Shown here: piece after piece, positions 8,102 to 16,126 of the stretch | How positions within the stretch are numbered: the stretch's first letter is position 1 | Layout of the letters: every line of letters begins with the position of its first letter | The notes under the pieces: generated by a model | The model's input: the letters and a program-made list of their open reading frames with translations, nothing else | Database searches by the model: none | What the model was told of the DNA's origin: nothing | Source of the DNA: JAGVSZ01 sp963716855 | Lineage (GTDB): Bacteria > Pseudomonadota > Gammaproteobacteria > Burkholderiales > SG8-39 | Length of the DNA: 64,000 bases | Assembly: GCA_963716855.1 (NCBI GenBank) | Contig: CAVQUV010000011.1 | Span: forward strand, 62,001 to 126,000 | Direction: 5' to 3' | Made by a program: the position numbers and the translations under genes

Positions 8102-9376
8102 TCAGCCGTAGCGCTTCTCACGGACGTCCGCGGTGATGCCATGCGCGATCATCCCCTCGACGGTGCAGATCCGGCTCATCACCGGCGCGATCCGCCGGCT
8201 CGCCTCGCGCGAGAGGTATTGATAGGTCACGGTCTTGATGAACTTGCCGACCCACAGGCCGCCGGTATACCGCGCGGCGCGCGCCGTGGGCAGGGTGTGG
8301 TTCGTGCCGATGCCCTTGTCGCCGTAGGCGACCGTCGCCTCCTCGCCGAGGAACAGGCTGCCGTAGTTCTTCAGCCGGTCGAGGTAGAGCTTGCGCTTGC
8401 CGGACTCGACCATGACCTCGAGGTGCTCCGGTGCGTACTCGTCCGACGCAGCGATCGCTTCATCGTCGGAGTCGACGACGACCACTTCGCCGTGATCGCG
8501 CCAGGCCGGTCCCGCCGTCTTCGCGGTCGCGAGCGTCTCGAGCTGGCGATCGACCTCCCGCAGCACCGCCTCGCCCAGCCTGCGCGAGGTGGTGACGAGC
8601 CACGCCGGGCTGTCGGGACCGTGCTCCGCCTGTCCGAGGAGGTCGGTCGCGACGAGGGCCGGATCGGCCGAGCCGTCGGCGATGATCAAGATCTCGGTCG
8701 GCCCGGCCAGCAGGTCGATGCCCACCTGTCCGAAGAGCTGCCGCTTGGATTCCGCGACGAATGGATTGCCCGCGCCGGTGACCATGTCCACCGGCTTCAT
8801 GCCGACGCATCCGTACGCCATCGCGGCCATCGCCTGCACGCCGCCGAGGTTGTAGATCTCGTTCGCGCCCGAGGCGTGCAGGGCGTAGAGCGTGTAGGGA
8901 TACATGCCGTTCGCGTCCCGCGGCGGCGCGCAGGCGACGATGGATTCGCAGCCGGCGACCCGCGCGGTGCCGACGCTCATGATGGCCGAGGCGACCAGCG
9001 GAAACTTCCCGCCCGGGACGTAGCACCCCACCCGCGAGATCGGGATCATCTTCTGGCCGATGAAGATGCCCGGCTCGATCTCGGCTTCGAAGCTCCTGAG
9101 CGTCTCCAGCTGGCGCTTCGCGAACTCGGACACCTGCTTGAGCGCATAGGCGAAATCGGCCTTGAAGGTTTCGGGTAGCGTGCGCTCGACCTTGCGGATC
9201 TCGTCCTGGCCGACCCGGAACTCGCCCGACTCCCACTTGTCGAGCTCGCGCGCGTAACGCCGCACGGCGTCGTCGCGATCGCGCGCGATGTCGGCGAGCA
9301 TCCGGCGCACCGTGTCCTCGAGCTTGGTCCGGTCCTGCGGCGCCGGGGGCGGGGCTTGCTTCAGGTAGGTTCGCAT
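8102..9376 (-). CDS. Histidinol dehydrogenase family protein, HpsN-like rather than biosynthetic HisD
   Basis: 424 residues. The zinc-binding positions of the family are present: Q and H in LLGQAEHGPDSPAWLVTTS, D in YGDKGIGTNHTLPT, and the C-terminal H in EGMIAHGIT. NAD and substrate loops VGCYVPGGKFPLVASAIM and GAGNPFVAESKRQLFG are intact. EHGPDSPAWL and ARYTGGLWVGKFIKTVTYQ resemble the sulfopropanediol dehydrogenase (HpsN) branch more than true HisD. No other his gene is nearby; it heads an ABC-importer operon. The likely role is NAD-dependent oxidation of an imported diol or amino alcohol to the acid (inference). Divergent from the ThDP-enzyme gene. Confidence 0.85.
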   Translation of the reverse strand: MRTYLKQAPPPAPQDRTKLEDTVRRMLADIARDRDDAVRRYARELDKWESGEFRVGQDEIRKVERTLPETFKADFAYALKQVSEFAKRQLETLRSFEAEIEPGIFIGQKMIPISRVGCYVPGGKFPLVASAIMSVGTARVAGCESIVACAPPRDANGMYPYTLYALHASGANEIYNLGGVQAMAAMAYGCVGMKPVDMVTGAGNPFVAESKRQLFGQVGIDLLAGPTEILIIADGSADPALVATDLLGQAEHGPDSPAWLVTTSRRLGEAVLREVDRQLETLATAKTAGPAWRDHGEVVVVDSDDEAIAASDEYAPEHLEVMVESGKRKLYLDRLKNYGSLFLGEEATVAYGDKGIGTNHTLPTARAARYTGGLWVGKFIKTVTYQYLSREASRRIAPVMSRICTVEGMIAHGITADVREKRYG

Positions 9377-9531
9377 CGGTCTTGGCCTCGCGAAAGGGTT
9401 GGGAGCTTATACGCCGACGATGCAGAGCCCGTGCGCAGTCGGTCAAGCTGCGACGCACAAACGAGGCGATGCAGTTATCCTCGCGCCCACGGGCGGTCGG
9501 CCCGCCGCCGACAATACACGGAGAACGGTAC

Positions 9532-11226
9532 GTGCCTCAGGTCAGTGGCGCCGAAGCGCTGGTCCGGATGCTGGAGCTGCACGACGTCGAGGTGCTTTTC
9601 GGGCTGTGCGGCGACACGAGCCTTCCTTTCTACGACGCGCTGCGCCAGTTCGACCACCGCATCAAACACGTGCTGTGCCGCGACGAGCGCTCGGCGGGCT
9701 ACATGGCGGACGGCTATGCCCGGGTGACGGGCAAGGTCGGCGTGTGCGAGGGGCCGAGCGGCGGCGGCGCGACCTACATCCTCCCCGGGATCGTCGAGGC
9801 CAACGAGTCCTCCGTCCCGGTGCTGGCGCTGACCACCGACGTGTCGGTGTCATCGCGCGGCCGCTTCACCCTCACCGAGCTCGATCAGGAGAGCCTGTTC
9901 CGTCCCGTCACGAAGTGGAACAGGAGGCTCGATCGAGCGGAAGACATTCCGCGGTTCATGCGCACGGCGTTCGTGCAGATGACGACGGGCCGTCCCGGGG
10001 CAGCCCAGATCGGCGTGCCCTACGACACGCAGCTCGGCCCGGTCGACGCCGCCGATCTGTGGGCGGACAAGATCTTCGCGCGCTATCCGGCGCACCGCTC
10101 TGCGCCCGACTCCGGTTCGGTGACCGCGCTCGCGCGGCTGATCGCGCGGGCCGAGCGGCCGCTGCTGATCTGCGGCGGTGGCGTCGTGATCTCGTCCGCC
10201 GAGACGGAGCTCGCGCGGCTCGCCGAGCTCATCGGCGCACCGGTGGCGACCACCATCAGCGGCCAGGGGAGCATCGGCGACGATCATCCGCTCGCGGTCG
10301 GCGTCGTGGGGACCAACGGCGGTACGCCGCAGACGCGCGCGATCGTCGCCGAGGCGGACCTGGTCGTCTTCATCGGCTGCCGCGCCGGATCGGTCACGAC
10401 GGAGCGCCGCCGCTTCCCTGCGCCGGGCCGCGCGCGCATCGGCCACATCGACGTCGACCCCGGCGTCGTGGGCGCGAACTACCAGACCGATGCGGCGGTC
10501 GTCGGCGACGCGAGAGTGAGCCTCGCCGCCCTAAACGCCGAGCTCGCCGGGACCGGCGCGCGTCGCGATCGCATCGAGGCTGCGACGCGCGCGACGGCGC
10601 AGGCAAAGGTCGAGAAGTTCGCGGCCTTCCGGCACCTCGCGGAATCGCTCGAGACCCCGATCAAGCCGGAGCGCCTCGTCGCGGACCTGCAGGCGGCGGC
10701 GCCGCCGGATGCGATTCTCGTGGCGGATCCAGGCACGCCCTGTCCGTACTTCTCGGCCTACTTCACGCAGAAGCAGCCGGGCCGACAGTTCATTTCGAAC
10801 CGCGCCCACGGCGCGCTCGGCTATGCCCTGTCCGCAGCCGTCGGCGCGCAGTTCGGGCGCCCGGGCACCAAGTGCATCGCCGTGATGGGCGACGGCAGCT
10901 TCGGGTTCACCGTCGGCGAGCTCGAGACGGTGATGCGCCACAAGCTGCCGATCACGTTCGTCGTCGTCTCGAACGCGACCTACGGCTGGATCAAGGCGGG
11001 TCAGCGCGCCGGCTTCGACCGGCGCTACTTCTCGGTCGACTTCGAGCGCACCGATCATGCGCGCGTCGCGGCCGCTTACGGGCTCAAGTCGTGGAGCGTG
11101 AGCGATCCGGCCCGGCTCCGCGGTGCGCTCGCCGAGGCGGTCGCGTCTGGCGGTCCGACGCTCGTCGACGTCATCACGCAGCCGCTGCACGAAGCGAACG
11201 CGCCCGTGAGCGAATGGGTGGCCTAG
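9532..11226 (+). CDS. Thiamine-diphosphate-dependent enzyme (acetolactate synthase-like)
   Basis: 564 residues from GTG 9532, which has GGAG about 8 nt upstream. An in-frame extension to 9382 would overlap the divergent promoter and adds no family sequence. N-terminal Pyr domain: LFGLCGDTSLPFYDAL, the catalytic-Glu region CRDERSAGYMADGYARVTGKVG and a GPSGGGATYILPGI loop. C-terminal PP domain: GDGSFGFTVGELETVMRHK...SNATYGW, the GDG-x(about 26)-N cofactor motif. This superfamily includes acetolactate synthases, benzoylformate decarboxylases and sulfoacetaldehyde acetyltransferase. Followed at 39 nt by RidA and divergent from the HpsN-like dehydrogenase, which suggests a shared catabolic pathway. 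The reaction is not identifiable. Confidence 0.9.
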   Translation: MPQVSGAEALVRMLELHDVEVLFGLCGDTSLPFYDALRQFDHRIKHVLCRDERSAGYMADGYARVTGKVGVCEGPSGGGATYILPGIVEANESSVPVLALTTDVSVSSRGRFTLTELDQESLFRPVTKWNRRLDRAEDIPRFMRTAFVQMTTGRPGAAQIGVPYDTQLGPVDAADLWADKIFARYPAHRSAPDSGSVTALARLIARAERPLLICGGGVVISSAETELARLAELIGAPVATTISGQGSIGDDHPLAVGVVGTNGGTPQTRAIVAEADLVVFIGCRAGSVTTERRRFPAPGRARIGHIDVDPGVVGANYQTDAAVVGDARVSLAALNAELAGTGARRDRIEAATRATAQAKVEKFAAFRHLAESLETPIKPERLVADLQAAAPPDAILVADPGTPCPYFSAYFTQKQPGRQFISNRAHGALGYALSAAVGAQFGRPGTKCIAVMGDGSFGFTVGELETVMRHKLPITFVVVSNATYGWIKAGQRAGFDRRYFSVDFERTDHARVAAAYGLKSWSVSDPARLRGALAEAVASGGPTLVDVITQPLHEANAPVSEWVA

Positions 11227-11265
11227 GCGCACGCACAATCTCGGGGTCCATCACAGGAGGCAGTC

Positions 11266-11736
11266 ATGAGCGGCAAGATCGACGCACGGATCAAAGAACT
11301 GGGCATCACCCTCCCCGCACCGGGCGAGCCCGCCGGCAACTATGTCGGATTCGTCGTGACGGGGAACCTGGCGTTCCTCGCCGGACAGGTGCCGCAGGAG
11401 AACGGGGTCAAGAAGTTCATCGGCAAGCTGGGGCGCGAGTTCTCCGTCGAGGAGGGCCAGAAGGCCGCGGAGCTCGCGGGGCTCAACATGCTCGCGCGGC
11501 TGAAGGCCGCGTGCAACGGCGACCTAGATCGCGTCATCCGCTGCGTGAAGATCGTGGGATTCGTAAATGCGACACCGGACTTCGGCGATCATCCGAAGGT
11601 CGTCAACGGCGCCTCGGACCTCGTCGTCAAAGTATTCGGGGAGGCCGGCCGGCATGCGCGCTCGGCGGTCGGCATGGGCTCCCTGCCTTTCGGCGTCGCC
11701 GTCGAGGTCGAGGGCGTCTTCGAGATCCGGGTCTGA
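11266..11736 (+). CDS. RidA family protein
   Basis: 156 residues, ATG with AGGAGG 5 nt upstream. The YjgF/YER057c/UK114 fold is recognised from YVGFVVTGNLAFLAGQVPQENG, from AARLNMLA-like ELAGLNMLARLKAACNGDLDRV, and from the end HARSAVGMGSLPFGVAVEVEGVFEI. The Arg of the SARSAVG-type motif needed for imine hydrolysis is present (HARSAVG). RidA proteins hydrolyse reactive enamines and imines. Co-transcribed with the ThDP enzyme, so it may clear an intermediate of that pathway. Confidence 0.93.
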   Translation: MSGKIDARIKELGITLPAPGEPAGNYVGFVVTGNLAFLAGQVPQENGVKKFIGKLGREFSVEEGQKAAELAGLNMLARLKAACNGDLDRVIRCVKIVGFVNATPDFGDHPKVVNGASDLVVKVFGEAGRHARSAVGMGSLPFGVAVEVEGVFEIRV

Positions 11737-11755
11737 GGCGCAGTGGCAGCGCGCG

Positions 11756-12263
11756 TCAGCGCTTGTACCACCACTTGGTCTCGCTGACGTCCACCTCCCA
11801 GGGGCGGATCGGCGTGGCGAGCCCGAACTGCGCAGCGTGCAGGCGCGCCACTTCCATGATCGCCCACAGCGACTCCATCGGGAACCCCTGCCGGCCGCCG
11901 CGCTCGTCGATCACGAGCTTGGAGAAGTAGTCGTCCAGCGCGCGCTTGCCCCAGTGCGTCGCGAATGTGCGCCGCGATCCGCGGATAGCCGCGCTCGACG
12001 ATCGGCCACGGGTCGGGGCGATCCTTCTGCCGCTCGGCTTCGCGGAGCGACTTCCACCGCTCGCTGACCTCCCGGGTCAGCGTCGCGTCGCCCATGAGCG
12101 GCGGGAACTCGGTCTCCGCGGCCTCGGCGCTCTCCGGCGGCAGGTTCAGGCGCTTGCGGAGGGCTTCCTCGCCGGCGTCGGGGTCGAAGACGGCGAACGC
12201 GTCCAGATCCGGGGCGGCGTTCTCGCCCGGCGGAGGGTCGGTCGGCTTCTTCGGCTGGCTCAT
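11756..12263 (-). CDS. Conserved hypothetical protein, one frameshift
   Basis: About 168 residues after correcting one extra base near 11963. The N-terminus (MSQPKKPTDPPPGENAAPD) is hydrophilic and Pro-rich. It continues through RYP-type GYPRIAAHI in one frame, then THWGKRALDDYFSKLVIDERGG...ESLWAIMEVARLHAAQFG and ends SETKWWYKR in the next frame. No signal or membrane segment. The joined sequence looks like one uniform hydrophilic protein, arguing for a sequence error. I do not recognise a function. Convergent with ridA. Confidence 0.6.
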
Positions 12264-12338
12264 CGCAACGCGGGCCTCGTTGCGGCGGAATCATAGTCGG
12301 ACGCAGCAGTTCCGGGAAGGAACTGTTCCTTAAGGGCT

Positions 12339-12894
12339 TTACCGTCCCGACCCGGCAAACTCGATGAACCCGCGGACATAGTTGCGCAGGCGCGTGCGGA
12401 TGGCGTCGTCCACCAGCTTGCCGGCCGGATCGAACACCTTCGACGCGCCACCGACATAGAGCAGCTGGCCGAACCACGGTCGCATCCCCAGCGTCCGGAG
12501 CACGGGCAGCCAGGCCGTCTGGGACTGGATGGTGCCGAACGCGCCGGGTGACGCGCCGATCAACCCCACGGGCCGGCCGCCGAAGACCCGCTTGATGTCC
12601 GACGCCGGCCGGGTCATCCAGTCGATCGCGTTCTTGAAGACGCCGGGGATCGAGTTGTTGTACTCCGGCGTCACGAGCAGCAGCGCGTCCGCCGCAGCGA
12701 TGCGATCCTTCAGTTCGGCCACGCGCGGCGGAATCCCCTCGGTCGCCTCGACGTCGCCGTCGTAGAGCGGAATGCCGCGGATGGATTCGACTCTCGATCG
12801 TCGCCTCCGGCGGACATTCCTCCACCGCGGCGCGCAGCAGCGCCGCGTTGAAGGACCCGCTGCGCAGACTCCCGGCGATGCCGATGATGCGCAC
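12339..12894 (-). CDS. NADPH-dependent FMN reductase family protein, one frameshift
   Basis: About 184 residues, normal for the family. The start MRIIGIAGSLRSGSFNAALLR is the FMN phosphate-binding loop (GSLRxGSxN). After one extra base near 12783 it continues in the next frame with IRGIPLYDGD, then ALLLVTPEYNNSIPGVFKNAIDW (TPEYN flavin motif) and GGRPVGLIGASPGAFG. This is the ChrR/AzoR-like class of quinone, azo-dye or chromate reductases; the electron acceptor is not readable. Starts 21 nt after the pirin stop, so probably one operon for redox stress. Confidence 0.85.
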
Positions 12895-12915
12895 CTGTGC
12901 CGTCCGCGCCCGCGC

Positions 12916-13773
12916 TCAGGCCGCTGCCTGGGTCAGCGCGCCGCTCTGATAGTCGCGGATGGCCTGCTCGATCTCGGCGCGCGTGTTCATCACGAACGGA
13001 CCGTACTGCACGATCGGCTCGCCGATCGGCCGGCCGGCCAGCAGGATGAAGCGCGCGCCTTCGGGCCCCGCGGTCGCCTCGATCCGCTCTCCCGGTGACA
13101 GGAACCCCGCGCTGTGCGTCTTCAGCGTGCGACCTGCGACGACCAGGCTGCCCTCGAAGGGGTAGATGAACGCGTTGTAGTCGCCCCGGATCGGCTGCGC
13201 GAACACTCCGCCCGCGGGCAGCTCGATGTCGAGGTACAGCGGATCGGTCGAGAGCCCCTGGATCGGACCCGACGTCGTCCCGCCGTCGGCCTCGAGCGCA
13301 CCGGCGATCACCTTCGCCCGCCCGCCGCCCGGCAGCGCGACCACCGGGATCTGGTCGGGCTGGATGTCGCGGTAGCCGGCAGCCTTCATCTTCTCGCGCG
13401 CGGGCAGGTTGATCCAGAGCTGGAAGCCGCGCATGCGCCCGCGCTCCTGCTGCGGCATCTCCGAGTGGATGATGCCGCGGCCGGCGGTCATCCATTGCAC
13501 GCCACCGGAGCGCAGCTCGCCCGTGTTGCCGAGATGGTCCTGGTGCTGCAAGTGACCGTCGAGCATGTAGGTGACCGTCTCGAAGCCGCGATGCGGGTGC
13601 GCCGGAAAGCCCGCGACGTAATCGTCGGGATTCTCCGATGAGAACTCGTCGAGCATGAGGAACGGGTCGAGCCGCGCGCGGTCCGACTGGCCCAGGCTGC
13701 GGCGCAATTTGACGCCGGCGCCGTCCGACGCGGGAACCGACTCGACGATGTCCCGCACTGTTCGTGTGGTCAT
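12916..13773 (-). CDS. Pirin family protein
   Basis: 285 residues, a double-cupin of standard length. Metal ligands are seen in FPAHPHRGFETVTYMLDG (H-x-H) and in the GIIHSEMP motif (H-x-E). The C-terminal cupin includes LPAGGVFAQPIRGDYNAFIYPF. Pirins bind Fe or Ni and include quercetinases and redox-sensitive cofactors. Immediately upstream of a flavin reductase in the same orientation. Confidence 0.93.
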   Translation of the reverse strand: MTTRTVRDIVESVPASDGAGVKLRRSLGQSDRARLDPFLMLDEFSSENPDDYVAGFPAHPHRGFETVTYMLDGHLQHQDHLGNTGELRSGGVQWMTAGRGIIHSEMPQQERGRMRGFQLWINLPAREKMKAAGYRDIQPDQIPVVALPGGGRAKVIAGALEADGGTTSGPIQGLSTDPLYLDIELPAGGVFAQPIRGDYNAFIYPFEGSLVVAGRTLKTHSAGFLSPGERIEATAGPEGARFILLAGRPIGEPIVQYGPFVMNTRAEIEQAIRDYQSGALTQAAA

Positions 13774-13876
13774 TGGCGTGCTCCTGGAAAGAACCGGATC
13801 GGGAAACCGCTAAGCTGCGGCCAGATCCGGATCGTTCAATCTCTGCATGGCGCGGGCGGCCGCGGGTGAGGTCGCA

Positions 13877-15028
13877 TCAATCGAAGCTGACGATCTCGAC
13901 CCAGTTCGAGCCCTTCCCCGTCGGGTACTTCTTGAGCAACCGGAGCGCGCCGCTCGCCGGGTCGATCGCGTACACCGAGATCGTTTCCGACTTCTCCCCG
14001 GTCGCGACGAGGAATCGCCCCTTCGGGTCGATCGCGAAGCCCCGCGGCTGCCGCTCGGTCGGCGTGCTCCCGAGATAGGTCAGAGCGCCCGTCTCCGCGT
14101 TGACGCTGAAGGCGGCCAGCGTATTGCTGGTGCGTTCCGACGCGTACAGGAACTTGCCGTTCGGGGTCATGTGGAGGTCCGCGGCCCAGATGTCGTTGTC
14201 GGTGTTGCGCGGCGGGGCGCCCGCCACGCCGACTGCACCGCGCGGCGCACCGGGCACCAGCTTCGAGTCGGGCGGCAGCGCGGAGGCGGCGCTGACTTCC
14301 TTCAGCACGCCGGTCTTGGGATCGAGCGAGAGCGTCGTGACCGTCGCGACCAGCTCGTTCAGCAGGTACACGAACCGGTTGTCCGGGGAGACGATCAGGT
14401 GCCGCGGACCGGTCATCGGCTTCATCTGCGCGACCGCCGGGGTGTTCGACGACAGGCGCCCGGAATTCTCGTCGAACACGAACTGGAAGATCTGATCGGT
14501 CCCGAGATGGGGCACGTAGACGAACCGGTTGGTGTTGTCGACGCGGATTGCGTGCGCATTCCGGCCGGTCGGAATCACCTGCAGGGGCTCGGCGGCCACG
14601 CGTCCGTCGGCGCCGACCGCGTTGACGCTGACCAGATGGCCCCCGTAGGAGGCACCGAACAGGAAGCGCCCTTTCCGGTCGAGCGAGATGTACGGAAAAC
14701 TCTCCGCCAGGGGCGCCGTCGACAGCGGTTTCAGTGCGCCGGTACCGGCATCGATGGCGTAGGTGTGTACGGTAAACGGCTTGGACCGCGACGCGGCGTA
14801 GAGAAAGCGCCGGTCCGGGCTCACAGCCATCGGCATAACGACCTTCGCCGCCTGGGTCCGCGCGCCGGGCTCCAGCTCGCCTGAATCGAGCAACCGATAG
14901 GTGCCGATGTCGCCATCCTCGGCATTGGAGACGTAGACGAATGTCGCTGCCACCGCCGGCGCGTTGCCGGCAATTGCCACAATTGCGGTCACGGTCAGCC
15001 CCTTGATCCAGCCTGCGAAACGAGTCAT
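13877..15028 (-). CDS. Secreted lactonase-family seven-bladed propeller (6-phosphogluconolactonase-like)
   Basis: 383 residues with a signal peptide (GLTVTAIVAIAGNAPAVAA-T), then repeated blades such as YVSNAEDGDIGTYRLLDSGEL, MAVSPDRRFLYAASRS, YISLDRKGRFLFGASYGG, HLIVSPDNRFVYLLNEL and FAIDPKGRFLVATGEKS. This repeat pattern is that of the YbhE-type Pgl / lactonase family. The presence of a signal suggests a periplasmic role rather than the pentose-phosphate pathway. Divergent from the cytochrome gene; a perfect stem-loop lies in the shared intergenic region. Confidence 0.88.
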   Translation of the reverse strand: MTRFAGWIKGLTVTAIVAIAGNAPAVAATFVYVSNAEDGDIGTYRLLDSGELEPGARTQAAKVVMPMAVSPDRRFLYAASRSKPFTVHTYAIDAGTGALKPLSTAPLAESFPYISLDRKGRFLFGASYGGHLVSVNAVGADGRVAAEPLQVIPTGRNAHAIRVDNTNRFVYVPHLGTDQIFQFVFDENSGRLSSNTPAVAQMKPMTGPRHLIVSPDNRFVYLLNELVATVTTLSLDPKTGVLKEVSAASALPPDSKLVPGAPRGAVGVAGAPPRNTDNDIWAADLHMTPNGKFLYASERTSNTLAAFSVNAETGALTYLGSTPTERQPRGFAIDPKGRFLVATGEKSETISVYAIDPASGALRLLKKYPTGKGSNWVEIVSFD

Positions 15029-15111
15029 GGACTTGCCTCCTGGTCGTTCTTGTTGAGATGCCGGACGAGCCCGGCACCCGCGGGGCGGAGTTTAGCGCCG
15101 CGGGCGTCACG

Positions 15112-15135
15112 GCCGGGTCGCGGGAGCGACCCGGC
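15112..15135. promoter_or_regulatory. Perfect inverted repeat in divergent intergenic region
   Basis: GCCGGGTCGC / GCGACCCGGC with a 4-nt loop, 84 nt upstream of the lactonase start and 141 nt upstream of the cytochrome start. No T-run follows. It may be an operator or an mRNA hairpin for either divergent gene. Confidence 0.45.
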
Positions 15136-15276
15136 CCGGCAGGCCGCTCCGCCACGCCCTCCTCCGGCGGAACCGGGCCGGAATTATCGACCCGCGGAAA
15201 GTGTTAACGTGCCCGCCGCAGCCCTACACGGTCCCACGTGCCCAAGAAGCGATCCCCCCACTCCAGGAGACACCCG

Positions 15277-16068
15277 ATGAAAAAAGTGCTCGGATTGTCC
15301 GTCGTTCTGGCCATCGCCCCCGTTTCGCATGCCGCAGACATCGAGGCCGGCAAGGCGAAAGTCGCCACCGTGTGCGCCGCCTGCCACGGCGCGAACGGGG
15401 TCAGCGTGAGCGATACGATCCCGAACCTCGCGGCGCAGCGGGCGGGCTACCTCGAAGCGCAGCTGAAGGTGCTCAAGGACGGCACGCGCAAGAACCCCGT
15501 CATGAACGCGATCGCGGCCCAGCTCAGCCCCGCGGACATCGCCAACGTCGCCGCGTATTTCGCCGCGCAGCCCGGCCCCGCGTCGAACGCCAAGTCGACC
15601 TTCCTTCCGAACCTGGCGACGACCCGCGTGACGTTCCCGGAGGGCTACAAGGACACCTTCACGAAGTACCACACGATCAATTTCCCCGCGACCGGGCAGG
15701 TGCGCTACTACTTTGCCAACAAGGCGGCGGTGCAGGCGGCGAAGGACGGCAAGCCGCTGCCCGACGGCTCGGTGCTGTTCGCCGAGGTCTACGCCGCAAA
15801 GCTCGACGCCGACAAGAAGCCGGTCATGGGCAGCGACGGGTTCTTCGTGGCGGAGAAGCTTCTCTTCTACACGGCGATGGCGCGCGGCGCAGGCTGGGGT
15901 GCGGACATCCCCGAGATGCTGCGCAACGAGAACTGGAACTACGCCGTGTTCACCCTCGACAAGCAGCAGCGGCCCGGGGTGAACCAGGCCGAGTGCCTCG
16001 CCTGCCACAAGCCGCTCGACAAGGTGAGCTATACCTTCACGCTGAAGCAGATCGCGGAAGCGAAATAG
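15277..16068 (+). CDS. Periplasmic cytochrome c fused to a cytochrome P460-type domain
   Basis: 263 residues from ATG 15277 (AGGAG upstream) with signal MKKVLGLSVVLAIAPVSHAA. Domain 1 (about 20-105) is a class I cytochrome c553-like domain: VCAACHGANG haem motif, with NPVM supplying the axial Met. Domain 2 (about 120-263) is P460-like: FPATGQVRYYFANKAAV, LPDGSVLFAEVYAAKLD, AMARGAGWGADIPEMLRNENW and a CLACHKPL haem motif near the end. Cytochromes P460 oxidise hydroxylamine or handle NO. The fusion could pass electrons directly from the P460 haem to the c-type haem (inference). First gene of a redox cluster with a haem-motif large protein and a multicopper oxidase. Confidence 0.88.
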   Translation: MKKVLGLSVVLAIAPVSHAADIEAGKAKVATVCAACHGANGVSVSDTIPNLAAQRAGYLEAQLKVLKDGTRKNPVMNAIAAQLSPADIANVAAYFAAQPGPASNAKSTFLPNLATTRVTFPEGYKDTFTKYHTINFPATGQVRYYFANKAAVQAAKDGKPLPDGSVLFAEVYAAKLDADKKPVMGSDGFFVAEKLLFYTAMARGAGWGADIPEMLRNENWNYAVFTLDKQQRPGVNQAECLACHKPLDKVSYTFTLKQIAEAK

Positions 16069-16126
16069 GCTGGGCGGCGCGGGCGTGCCCGCGCGGCGAC
16101 AGCCGGAGACCGGCAAGGAGGATGTC

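Noticed and set aside
8102..9376. Annotation as biosynthetic histidinol dehydrogenase (hisD)
   Set aside because: No other histidine genes nearby, it heads a transporter operon, and motif details fit the HpsN branch better.
2562..12790. Programmed frameshifting in the scattered single-shift genes (2565, 3637, 6424, 11963, 12783)
   Set aside because: No shared slippery heptamer or downstream structure is seen; the genes are unrelated housekeeping-type enzymes, so error or recent mutation is simpler.
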